DNA from: CAVOGJ01 sp963695405
GTDB lineage: Bacteria > Planctomycetota > Planctomycetia > Pirellulales > Pirellulaceae
Direction: 5' to 3'
Assembly: GCA_963695405.1 (NCBI GenBank)
Contig: CAVOGJ010000003.1
Location: 310,001-374,000, forward strand
Length of the DNA: 64,000 nucleotides
Shown here: piece by piece, positions 9,815-19,125 of the stretch
Layout: every line of letters starts with the position of its first letter
Numbering within the stretch: position 1 is the first letter of the stretch
Made by a program: the position numbers and the translations under genes
Notes under the pieces: model-generated
Seen by the model: the letters and a program-made list of their open reading frames with translations, nothing else
Told to the model about the DNA's origin: nothing
The model's database searches: none

Positions 9815-11196
9815 TGTTCCGTGTCGAACCGACTGAGACCGGCAAACTTTACCGTCTGGCGATCGCCGGCCTGCTTGTGCTCAGCTGTGCCGCGCTGGCA
9901 GTGACCGTCTGGGTCATGGCGGATTTGCTCCGCGAGCAGCAGATTGTTCGCGGCTTGATCCGCCAACTACCGCCCAAGGCAGCGGTTTCGGCCGAGAAAC
10001 TCGCCGGTGAACTACGTTGGCAATTCCGGCTGACGATGCTGGTGGTATTGAATTTGATCGTGACCGGCTTCGCCTTGGCGCTCCTGTGGCGGGCTTACCG
10101 AATGTCTCAACAGTCGCTGCGGGACATCACTGCGCTGGCGGGGGACGTCCTGAGCAGCATGGATTTGGCAGTCATCACGACGGATACCGAAGGTCACTTG
10201 ACCAGCATCAATCGCTGCGGTCTCGAACTGCTCGACCTGACTTATGACTGCGTGGGGAGTCCGCTGCATGTTCTTTCCGGCAGCCTCCCCTTGGAGGAAT
10301 TTCGCCGCGCTTCCCGGCAAGGCGGAGCGACGAGACTGTCCCGTGATTTTTTGCTCGAGACGCCGAACGCGACGCGCACTTTGCGTGGTTTTTGCCAGCC
10401 GTTGCGCGACCACGATGACGTGGAAATTGGCAATGTCGTGCAGCTTCGCGATATTACGGAGCGGGCACTGGTCGATGACCGCCTCCGCCGCATGGAGCGC
10501 TATATGGGGCTCGTCTCGTTGATGGCCGGCCTCCATCACGAGATTAAAAATCCACTCGCGGCACTCTCTTTGCATGTGCAACTGTTGGAAGAGAAGCTGG
10601 AGGAAGATGGCTCGTCCGCGGAAGTGAACAGCATGCTGGAAATCATCAAGACGGAAGTGAAGCGCGTGGGCGGGGTTTTAGAGAGTTTCCAGGATTTCGC
10701 TTCGGTGGGCCAATTGAATCGTTCGGACGTTGACCTGGCGAGCCTGATCGAGCGGCAGGTTACGTTGATCCGGCCGCAAGCGGACCGCCAGCGAGTGGCG
10801 GTGCGGGTGGAATTGCCGGCGCGCCCCCTGCCCCCAGTCTTCGCCGACTGCCTGCGCTTGGAGCAAGTACTATTGAACCTGATGCTCAACGCGATGGAGG
10901 CCATGCCGGAGGGAGGCACGCTCGCCGTGCGGGTCACCGAAGGACGCTGGGCGGATGAGCGATCGGTCGTCGTGGAGGTGACCGATACGGGTCCCGGCGT
11001 GCCCGAAAACCTGCGCGACAAGATCTTTGATCCCTACTTCACGACCAAGGCCGCAGGGACAGGCATGGGACTTGCCATCTGTGAAAAAATTGTCCGGCAA
11101 CACCATGGGCACCTTGCCTTGGGTCCTCCGGCAAGCGGCACGACTTTTGAAGTGACGCTACCGGTCGACAGTTCCCCGCGCGGTCCAACTTCCTGA
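9814..11196 (+). CDS. NtrB-like sensor histidine kinase (two TM helices, PAS, HisKA, HATPase)
   Basis: About 460 residues. Membrane helices lie at about 16-36 and 72-93, with a short external loop between. A PAS-like segment at about 105-215 carries the strand 'LAVITTDTEGHLTSINR'. The phosphoacceptor is His242 in 'GLHHEIKNPLAAL'. The HATPase has an N box ('LNLMLNAMEAMPEG'), a G1 box ('VTDTGPGVPE') and a G2 region ('GTGMGLAICEKIV'). It should phosphorylate the NtrC-like protein encoded ten bases downstream. The ATG at 9814 overlaps the carbonic anhydrase stop. The signal sensed is unknown; the gene neighbours suggest CO2, bicarbonate or pH, but this is inference. Confidence 0.9.
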   Translation: MFRVEPTETGKLYRLAIAGLLVLSCAALAVTVWVMADLLREQQIVRGLIRQLPPKAAVSAEKLAGELRWQFRLTMLVVLNLIVTGFALALLWRAYRMSQQSLRDITALAGDVLSSMDLAVITTDTEGHLTSINRCGLELLDLTYDCVGSPLHVLSGSLPLEEFRRASRQGGATRLSRDFLLETPNATRTLRGFCQPLRDHDDVEIGNVVQLRDITERALVDDRLRRMERYMGLVSLMAGLHHEIKNPLAALSLHVQLLEEKLEEDGSSAEVNSMLEIIKTEVKRVGGVLESFQDFASVGQLNRSDVDLASLIERQVTLIRPQADRQRVAVRVELPARPLPPVFADCLRLEQVLLNLMLNAMEAMPEGGTLAVRVTEGRWADERSVVVEVTDTGPGVPENLRDKIFDPYFTTKAAGTGMGLAICEKIVRQHHGHLALGPPASGTTFEVTLPVDSSPRGPTS

Positions 11197-11206
11197 GACA
11201 CCCCCC

Positions 11207-12566
11207 ATGAGTGACGAATTCCACATCTTGGTCGTTGATGACGAGCCGAATATTCGTTCCGGACTGGCCCTGGGCCTTGCCAAGTCAGCCGACCGGATTG
11301 ACACCGCGGAAGACGTCCACGAGGCTCTACGGAAATTCGACGCCAACAGTTTTCAGCTCGTGATCGCCGACGTCCGTCTGCCGGGTGCACATAATGGACT
11401 GGATCTCGGTTTCCCTGCTGCGTGAGCGACGTCCCGATACGACGGTCATCGTGATCACCGCTCACGGCACCGTAGAAACCGCCGTGGAAGCCATGCGGCG
11501 CGGCGCCTTTGACTTTATCACCAAGCCAGTCGACTTGAACCTCATTCGCCAGCAGGTGCAAAAAGCGCTGGAACACCACCGACTGCAGACGGAAAACCGC
11601 GAATTGAAGGATCGGCTGGCGGATGCCGGCGAGATTTCTGGGATCATTGGCGCCAGTTCGGCCATGCAGGATGTCTATCGGCAAATCCGCCAAGTCGCCA
11701 ATACCGATGCGACCGTATTTATTCAGGGGGAGAGTGGCACAGGGAAGGAACTGATCGCTCGTGCCTTGCACGACTTGAGCGATCGGGGCTGCGGTCCGTT
11801 CATTGCGATCAATCTGGGCGCGCTCCCTGAAACGCTGCTGGAGAGTGAACTCTTTGGACACGAAAAAGGTTCGTTCACGGGAGCCACCCGCCAGAAGCCA
11901 GGTTGTTTTGAGCAGGCGCGGGGCGGCACTCTTTTCTTGGACGAAGTCACCGAGATTCCCCCGAAGAGCCAGGTGGATCTCCTCCGTGTACTCGAAACCG
12001 GGCAGTACACCCGCGTAGGCGGCGAAACACAATTACGTTCGGATGCGAGGATCGTTTCAGCGACGAACAAGGACATTCAGCAACTGATCGAAGACGATAA
12101 TTTTCGAGAGGATCTTTATTACCGCCTGAATATTGTCCCCATCCACATCCCGCCCCTCCGCTCCCGCCGTGACGACATCCCGCTCCTGGTCGAGCATTTC
12201 CTGCACCACTTCTGCCACCGCCACCACCGGCCCGAAAAACGGTTGGACGACAACGCCATGCGGATGCTCGTGGCCGCGCACTGGCCAGGCAATGTCCGCC
12301 AACTGCGGAATCTGATGGAGCGGCTGGTGGTCACGGTCCACGGGGATGTGGTCATGGCGGACGACTTGCCGGACGACGTGCACCCGACCAATCCGGACGA
12401 TGCGCGGATCGTTCGCTCTCTGGCTCAAGTCACCGACGAGGCGGAAAAGGAAGCGATTCAGGCCGCGCTCAGTGCTTCCGACTACCATCGAGAGCGGACG
12501 GCAAAACTGCTGGGAATTAGCGTACGTACCTTGCACTACAAGATGAGTCGCTACGGGCTGCATTGA
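11207..12566 (+). CDS. NtrC-family sigma54-dependent response regulator (frameshifted)
   Basis: About 452 residues after removing one extra G near 11407, where 'NGLDL' should run into 'VSLLRERRPDTTVIV'. The receiver has Asp55 in 'LVIADVRLPG'. The AAA+ domain has Walker A 'GESGTGKE', a sigma54-contact loop 'GSFTGA' (usual form GAFTGA, so Ala is Ser), 'GGTLFLDEV' as Walker B, and the arginine-finger region 'REDLYYRLNIV'. A Fis-type HTH ends the protein ('RERTAKLLGISVRTLHYKM'). Partner of the upstream kinase. It would activate a sigma54 promoter. The Ser in the loop is a mild change that other active family members tolerate, as far as I know. Confidence 0.88.
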
Positions 12567-13224
12567 GTCGTCAGCACAAGCTGGTCGCCAGAGGCGCACC
12601 GCCGCCGCCCCGTTGCGGCGAGCCCCGCGTTTCGTGCCCGCGCGTCCTGCCTCGCCCCCGTGACCGCCAACACGACGGTGCCCGCGGCGTTGGGCGCCTT
12701 CTGCTGCAGATCGGCATCGTTTATTCTATTGACGCCGGCGCGGCCAATGGTACTGAGTAGGTGTCGCGTATTAGGCGATTTTCGAGGTACTGGGTGCGAC
12801 CAGGGGCCATTCTCCGCGCTGCCGTCAATAGGCACTGTTTCGCCATGGTTTGGCCGTTCGGCGTGACGCGCCGGTATCGCACACAGGCCAGCGGGCGATC
12901 GAACGAATCGGCTGAGGGAAACATGCGTGAGCCGTGCTGCCTGGGCTTGAGCCGCATGGCAACCGCGGCGGAGAGTGAGCATCGGCAACGCGTTGCCGGA
13001 GATGAGTACGCGTTACGTGGGTACTCAGCACCGGTGCCCTGGGCAGGCGGCCCACGGCGGATTCAACTGTTTGTCCCCGAGCGCCGTGCGGCTCGCAAGA
13101 ATGACATTTCGACAGGCTTGAGGGACAGGGCCACGACGTCGATGTCGGACCAACGCCGAGAGGGCGATTATCAGGGCCCAATTCGGATGGTCCATCGCTA
13201 TCAACACGACGGGGAGTAGAACAG
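12567..13224. other. 658-base intergenic region with one repeat copy
   Basis: No reading frame here has protein-like composition. The repeat copy at 12732-12832 is the only recognisable element. The rest is GC-rich and shows no tRNA, terminator with T-run, or operator by eye. The promoter for the DUF2760-Hsp70 genes should lie towards the 3' end. Confidence 0.6.
12732..12832 (-). repeat. Dispersed repeat, copy 2 (inverted relative to copy 1)
   Basis: Reverse complement of 608-708, same length, about 13 differences. It is again downstream of a plus-strand gene (the NtrC-like regulator), outside coding sequence. Each copy may be a mobile or structural 3' element. The two copies bracket the whole inorganic-carbon region (about 12 kb) as an inverted pair. 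Confidence 0.8.
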
Positions 13225-14271
13225 ATGCGTATCCTTGCTGCTGGTGTAACCGGGGCTGCGGTCTATTTCGTGTGGGGCATGCTCGCCTGGATGGTTCTTC
13301 CTTTACATTCGTCGACCATTCATCGACTGCCCGCGGAAAGCCAAGTCACACAAGCACTGACGACTCAGAATCTGGAAACAGGGGTCTATGTTGTCCCCTG
13401 GCCGACGAGCGAGAGCGACATGGCGGATCCCGCATCGGAATACATGAAGCGTCACACGGCGGGACCCATTTTCTCGATCTACTACCAGCAACAAGGGGCG
13501 ACCCCGATGGACACCGGGGTCTTAATCGGTGGGTTCATCATCGATTTGCTGGCCGCTTGCCTGGCCGCCTGCCTGGTGGCGAGCCTCGGTGGCTGTGGCC
13601 GGCAATATCTGTGCCGCGTCGGCTGTGTCACGGGGCTTGGCATCTTTGTGGCACTTATTGGTCACGCCAGCTATTGGAATTGGATGAACTTCCCATGGGG
13701 CTACACCGTCGCCTTCATGGCGGATGTGATCATTGGCTGGACCCTCGCCGGCTTGGCCATCGCTGCCTGGATCCGCCCCACATCATCGTCGTCGACGTTG
13801 GTGGCTGCGACACCCGCCAAAGAGAACGTGACGAGCTCGGAACCGCGCGAGCGGTCAATGGCGACCACTGCCGCTTCCCTCCCCGGCCGTAGCGAGGCGA
13901 TCACCCTGCTGGCGGCGCTACAGCGCGAAGCCCGCTTCCTCGATATTGTCAAGGAGCCGCTGGCGGACTATTCCGATGCGCAGGTTGGCGCCGCCGCGCG
14001 GGACGTCTTGCGAGACTGCGGAGTCGTTCTGGATCGGCTGTTTCAATTAGAACCAGTAGTCGATGCGGAAGAAGGTGGTACTTTCGACGTTCCCGCAGGT
14101 TTCGATCCCGCACTGTATCGCGTGACGGGAAATCCCTCCGGCGAGCCGCCATGGACCGGAGCTCTCGCGCATCATGGTTGGCGGGCCACACGTTGCGACC
14201 TTCCCCAATGGACCGGCGACAAGTCGACCGCCCAGGTGATCGCCGCGGCGGAAGTCGAAATCCAAACTTGA
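13225..14271 (+). CDS. Membrane domain fused to DUF2760 domain
   Basis: 348 residues. Residues 1-185 contain about four hydrophobic segments (1-25, 92-118, 122-145, 150-178) with a hydrophilic, probably external, loop between the first two. After a Ser/Thr/Ala-rich linker comes a DUF2760 domain (about 220-346), with 'LLAALQREARFLD', 'DVLRDCGVVLDRLF', 'PAGFDPALYRVTGNPSGEPPW', 'GALAHHGWRATRCDLP' and a final 'AAAEVEI'. DUF2760 genes usually precede a pair of unusual Hsp70 genes, exactly as here (ten bases to the next start). The fused membrane part would anchor this partner. The molecular role of DUF2760 is not known to me. Confidence 0.8.
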   Translation: MRILAAGVTGAAVYFVWGMLAWMVLPLHSSTIHRLPAESQVTQALTTQNLETGVYVVPWPTSESDMADPASEYMKRHTAGPIFSIYYQQQGATPMDTGVLIGGFIIDLLAACLAACLVASLGGCGRQYLCRVGCVTGLGIFVALIGHASYWNWMNFPWGYTVAFMADVIIGWTLAGLAIAAWIRPTSSSSTLVAATPAKENVTSSEPRERSMATTAASLPGRSEAITLLAALQREARFLDIVKEPLADYSDAQVGAAARDVLRDCGVVLDRLFQLEPVVDAEEGGTFDVPAGFDPALYRVTGNPSGEPPWTGALAHHGWRATRCDLPQWTGDKSTAQVIAAAEVEIQT

Positions 14272-14281
14272 GGAGCGAGCG

Positions 14282-16085
14282 GTGACCGCAAAGTACGTGT
14301 TAGGTATCGATCTGGGTACAACGAACTCGGTGCTGGCATACGCGCCACTCGACGCGTCGGCAGCGCGGGTCGAGTTACTCTTGATCCCTCAACTGGTAGA
14401 CGCCAACACGATCGAGAACCGCAAGTCATTACCCTCGTTTTGCTTCGTTGCACCCGACCGGCAGCCGGCTGGCAGCCTTGACCTTCCCTGGGCCAAGGAC
14501 AGAACCTACTGCGTCGGAGAATTCGCACGTCGCCAGGCCGCCGATGCGCCCGACCGGACGGTGGCCGCGGCCAAATCATGGCTATCTCACGGTCGCGTGG
14601 ATCGACGTGCCCCCATCCTCCCTTGGCAGGCTCCCAGCGACGTGGAGAAAATCTCTCCCGTGTCGGCAGCCGAGCGATACCTCGCCCATCTCGTGGCGGC
14701 CTGGAACAAAGAGTTCCCGACGGCCCCCATTTCCCAACAGCAGGTCGTCCTGACCGTTCCGGCGTCGTTCGATGCGGTCGCCCGCGAATTGACGCGTCAG
14801 GCCGCCCTGGCGGCAGGGCTGCCAACCGATCTGGTACTGGTTGAGGAACCGCAGGCCGCCGTCTACTCATGGCTGAGCCGATCAAGGCGACCGCTGGCGG
14901 CAGGAACTCGGAGTCGGGGACCAACTGTTGATCTGTGACGTGGGTGGCGGCACAACCGACTTGACGCTCATCGGCATTAAGGAACAGGACGGCGAGCTGT
15001 TCCTCGAGCGGCTGGCCGTCGGGAACCACTTGCTGGTCGGCGGCGACAACATGGATTTGGCGCTGGCCCATTACGTCGCTGGCCAATTCTCCACGCAAGG
15101 CGTGCAACTTGATCCTTGGCAGTCGGTCTCGCTGTGGCATTCGTGCCGCCACGCGAAGGAGGCCCTGCTCGCAGATGATGGACCCGCAACGCAGACGATC
15201 GCCGTCCTTGGCCGCGGTAGTAAACTCATCGGCGGCACCGTTTCGGTGGAAGTGGAGCGGACTCAAGTGGCCGATCTGCTGGTCGATGGTTTCTTTCCCC
15301 GTTGCACGTCCAGTGATCGGCCCCAAGTTCAGCGGGCCTCCGGATTTCAGGAGCTCGGCTTACCGTTCGCCTCGGATACCGCCATCACACGGCATCTGGC
15401 AGCCTTTTTGATGGCTCAGAACGAAGGTCAAGAAGCTACCTATCCTACCCACGTGCTCTTCAACGGCGGCGTCTTTCAAGCCAATCCATTGAGGACCCGC
15501 CTGATGGAGGTTCTTGGTGAATGGCGTGGCGACGATGTGGCGACTCGTCCCCTGGCAGGTACTCACGATCTGCACCATGCCGTGGCGCGAGGCGCTGCCC
15601 ATTATGGCTGGACGAAGCAACACGGAGGTGTGCGGATTCGCGGCGGCGTGGCCAGGTCCTACTACATCGGCATCGAAACCGCCGGCCTGGCCATCCCTGG
15701 CGCACAACGACCACTGCGTGCCTTGTGTGTCGTCCCCTTCGGTATGGAGGAAGGTACCGAAACCGACGTCCCGTCCGACGAGATTGGACTGGTACATGGG
15801 GAACCGGCCCAGTTTCGTTTCTTCAGTTCGGCCGTCCGCCACGACGATCGGCCGGGGGAACTTCTCGCCCGCTGGGACGATGCGGAACTCTCCGAAACGG
15901 CTCCGCTCACTACGACGTTGCCCGCCGATGATGCGGTGGACGAACCCTACGTGCCGGTCCGGTTTCAGTCTCGCATCACCGAACTGGGTTTGTTCGAGCT
16001 GTGGTGCGTTAGCACGCAGAGCGATCGTCGCTGGAAGTTGGAGTTCAACGTACGGGATGCGTCGGGGGATGGCAGTGGCCAGTGA
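14282..16085 (+). CDS. Hsp70-family protein 1 (frameshifted)
   Basis: About 600 residues after removal of one extra A at 14884/14885. The GTG start at 14282 follows the DUF2760 gene by ten bases. The actin-like ATPase signatures are clear: 'GIDLGTTNSVLAY' (phosphate 1), 'VLTVPASFDAVARELT', 'VLVEEPQAAVYSWL', and after the break 'LLICDVGGGTTDLTLI' (phosphate 2). A DnaK-type substrate-binding lid is not obvious, and the C-terminal 150 residues look like the beta domain found in this subfamily. The stop at 16083-16085 lies inside the next gene. Likely acts with the second Hsp70 and DUF2760. The substrate is unknown. Confidence 0.85.
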
Positions 16086-19069
16086 TTCCGGCACCTTCGA
16101 TCCGCTGGTAGACAAAGCGCCGGCCCGCTATGTCGTGGGTATCGACCTGGGGACCACCAACTCGGCCGTCATGTACGTCGATACGAGCGAATCCCCCTGG
16201 CGAGTCCGTCACTTGCTGATTCCACAATTCGTGGATCGTGGCCAGGTCGAATCGCGGCACACGCTGCCGTCGTTTCATTTTGAACCGCTCCCGCAAAGTC
16301 GGACCGGCGGCGCCCTGCGCCTGCCATGGGACGATTCCGATCGTCCCTGGATCGTGGGGGTGATGGCCCGCGAAGAGGGGATGAAATCACCGGGCAGGCT
16401 GGTGGCGTCGGCCAAATCCTGGTTGTGTCACACAGGGGTCGACCGGTCCGCCAAGTTACTTCCCTGGCATGGGAGCGATGACGTGGAACGTCTGTCCCCC
16501 GTGGAAGCCAGTAGCCGCTTCCTATGCCATATCCGCGATACTTGGAAGGCGGCCTTCCCAGATCAACCGCTCGCCAGTCAGGAGCTCGTGATCACCTTGC
16601 CGGCGTCTTTCGACGAAGTGGCCCGGGAACTCACGGTTCAGGCTGCCGCGCTGGCCGATCTGCCGTCAGTGGTGCTGATCGAAGAGCCGCAAGCCGCTTT
16701 CTACGCCTGGGTATATAAGCACGCGGAGGATTGGCCGCAACGCGTTTCGGCCGGCGAGACGATTCTCGTCTGCGATATTGGCGGGGGCACGTCCGACTTT
16801 ACCTTAATCCAGGTTAGGCAGACCGTGCCAACCGATGCGGATCAAGATCACCGCGTACAGTTTCATCGCGTGGCGGTGGGGGATCACCTGATCCTGGGCG
16901 GCGACAATCTCGACCTGGCGCTCGCTCATCACATCGAAGGCCAACTTTCCAGCGACGGTCCTTTGACGCCTGCTCAATGGGATGTGCTCGTGCGTAGCTG
17001 CCGCCGCGTGAAGGAGGAGCTACTGGGCGACGATCCGCCGCCGCGGGTGACGGTTCATCTCCCGGGCGCTGGCACGAAACTGATCGCGGGCGGACTACAA
17101 GCCGAGGTGACTCGACAAGAAGTCGAACGCATCCTGGTCGATGGATTTCTACCTTCAACGCAACTCGACGAGCGACCTCGATCGGGTCAATCCGGCTTCC
17201 GCGAGTTTGGCTTGCCTTTCGCCAGCGATCCAGCCATCACGCGACATCTGGCCGCATTTCTCGCCGCCCATGGCCCAGCGGGCAGCGGCGACGCGGAAAC
17301 CCACTGCCCGGCGGCTCGGCCCGACGTTGTGTTGTTCAATGGCGGCTTCTTCGCGTCGCAGGTCCTACGGGACCGTTTGCTTGACATCTTGACCGGCTGG
17401 TATCGGCCGACGGCCGCGAAAGACTGGAAACCACAGGTTCTTGACCACGATCGACTCGACTTGGCCGTGGCCCGCGGTGCGGCCTATTACGGAATGGTGC
17501 GGAGGGGTGAAGGCGTTCGCATCACGGCGAACCTGGCACGCAGTTATTATGTTGCCGTAGACAGCGGCTCCGCGGACGTGCAGGCCATGTGTCTTGTCCC
17601 AGGGGATGCCCAACCGGGCCAAAACTTGGACTTGCCTGGAAGGAAACTCGAATTGACCATCTCGCAACCGGTTGAGTTTTCGCTTTATTTTTCCAGCACA
17701 CGATTGACCGATCGACCCGGAGACCTCGTCACGGTCCACCGCGAGCAGATGAATCCGCTTCCGCCGATCCGCACGGTGTTGCGTGCCGAACGGCGGATGG
17801 AGGCCGGACAGGTGCCCGTCACCTTGCACGCGCACCTGAGCGAAATCGGCACGATCGACTTGTGGTGCCAAGCCGCCAATTCCGATCGCCGCTGGCGGTT
17901 ACAGTTTGACGTACGTTCGGCGACACAAACCGATATCGAGGCTCATCAATCCGACGCCGAAACGGAGGGAATCGTCGATGATGCGACTTGGCAACAGTGT
18001 GAAGAGCGGATCGGCAGTGTTTTTGGAGCTGATGGCGAAGACAAGCCCAATTCACTGATCCGGCGGCTGACCGAGGCACTCGGTGCGGATCGGAACGAGT
18101 GGCCAAGTTCCCTGTTGCGAAGAATTTGGGAAACGCTGATCCGATTAGAGGAGGGTCGGCGGCGGAGCGCGGCACATGAAGCCCGCTGGTTGAACCTGCT
18201 TGGTTTCTCTTTGCGACCCGGCTACGGTCTGGCCATCGATGACTGGCGCAGTTGCTGAAACATGGCGGCATGTACGGAATAAGCTTGCCTATGCAGGGGC
18301 CAGTCAAGTCGAATCGTTGATCCTCTGGCGGCGGATTTCCGGTGGATTATCCGCCGGACAACAAGTCGCGCTTGCGGAACCACTCATGTCATCACTACGG
18401 GCCGCCCACGTCATCTCGATGACCGGCAAGCGCCCTCGCGGCACTCCGACGTTTCCGCTCCACGAGTCATACGAGGCGTGGCGGCTACTGGGCTCGCTGG
18501 AATGGCTCGACGTACCCGTGAAAGTCCAATTGGGTGACATGATCGTGGACCTCTTGCCCAAGCGCAAGTTTGAAAAGGTGCGTGGCCCGATGGTGTGGGC
18601 GCTGGGTCGACTGGGTCAACGGCAACCGCTCTACGGACCGCTAAACACCGTGGTCCCCATAGCGGCCGCCGTGCCATGGTGCGAAGCGATCCTGCGACTG
18701 GAGGTCGGCGTGGTGGAATCGCCGCTGGCTATGATGCAGTTGTGCCGTCGCACGCACGACCGTTATCGCGATCCGGACGAGCCGCTGCGCGAACGCGTTG
18801 CCAATTGGTTGCATGAGGCGGAAGCGCCACCACATCTGCTGCAATTGGTACGTGAGGGGGGAACGCTCGCTTCCGAAGAGCGTGACCAGGTGTTCGGCGA
18901 GACCCTGCCGAAGGGACTGCGGATTATGAGCGAATTCGGCTTGTCCGCACGCTCAGCCGATATAATCGACATAGTCGATCTCACGTTCGTTCTCGGCTGG
19001 CCCGAACGCACGAGGACTCGCGGCCGACCATGCTGCGATTCGCTTGTTCCCTTCCTGGTGACGAACTAG
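16069..19069 (+). CDS. Hsp70-family protein 2 with DUF3731-like C-terminal domain (frameshifted)
   Basis: About 999 residues after removing one extra A near 18250, where 'LAIDDWR' should continue as 'VAETWRHVRNKLAYAG'. The ATPase signatures are intact: 'GIDLGTTNSAVMYV', 'LITLPASFDEVARELTVQ', 'ILVCDIGGGTSDFTLI'. The tail (about 600-950) has the DUF3731 feel, with 'ILWRRISGGLSAGQQ' and 'WALGRLGQRQPLYGPLN'. The ATG at 16069 overlaps the upstream Hsp70 gene by 17 bases. Residues after 'LPKGLRI' look unlike protein; a TGA in the +1 frame right after that point may be the true end near 18930, implying another extra base. It parallels Hsp70 protein 1 over its first 600 residues, so the pair is probably an old duplication. 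Confidence 0.82.
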
Positions 19070-19125
19070 GATGGCATAGACATCTGTGCGCATCATCCTA
19101 GGCGATCTCTTTCCCCGATATTGTC

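Noticed and set aside
11870..11890. GSFTGA in the NtrC-like protein as a sign of lost sigma54 contact
   Set aside because: Only Ala to Ser in the loop; Thr and Gly of the core are intact, so activity is likely kept.
14172..15326. Open frame of 384 codons opposite the first Hsp70 gene
   Set aside because: Antisense shadow, rich in Arg, Pro and Ala, no motif.
15514..16068. Extension of the second Hsp70 gene to 15514
   Set aside because: This part is an out-of-frame reading through the first Hsp70 gene. Protein-like sequence starts at the ATG at 16069.
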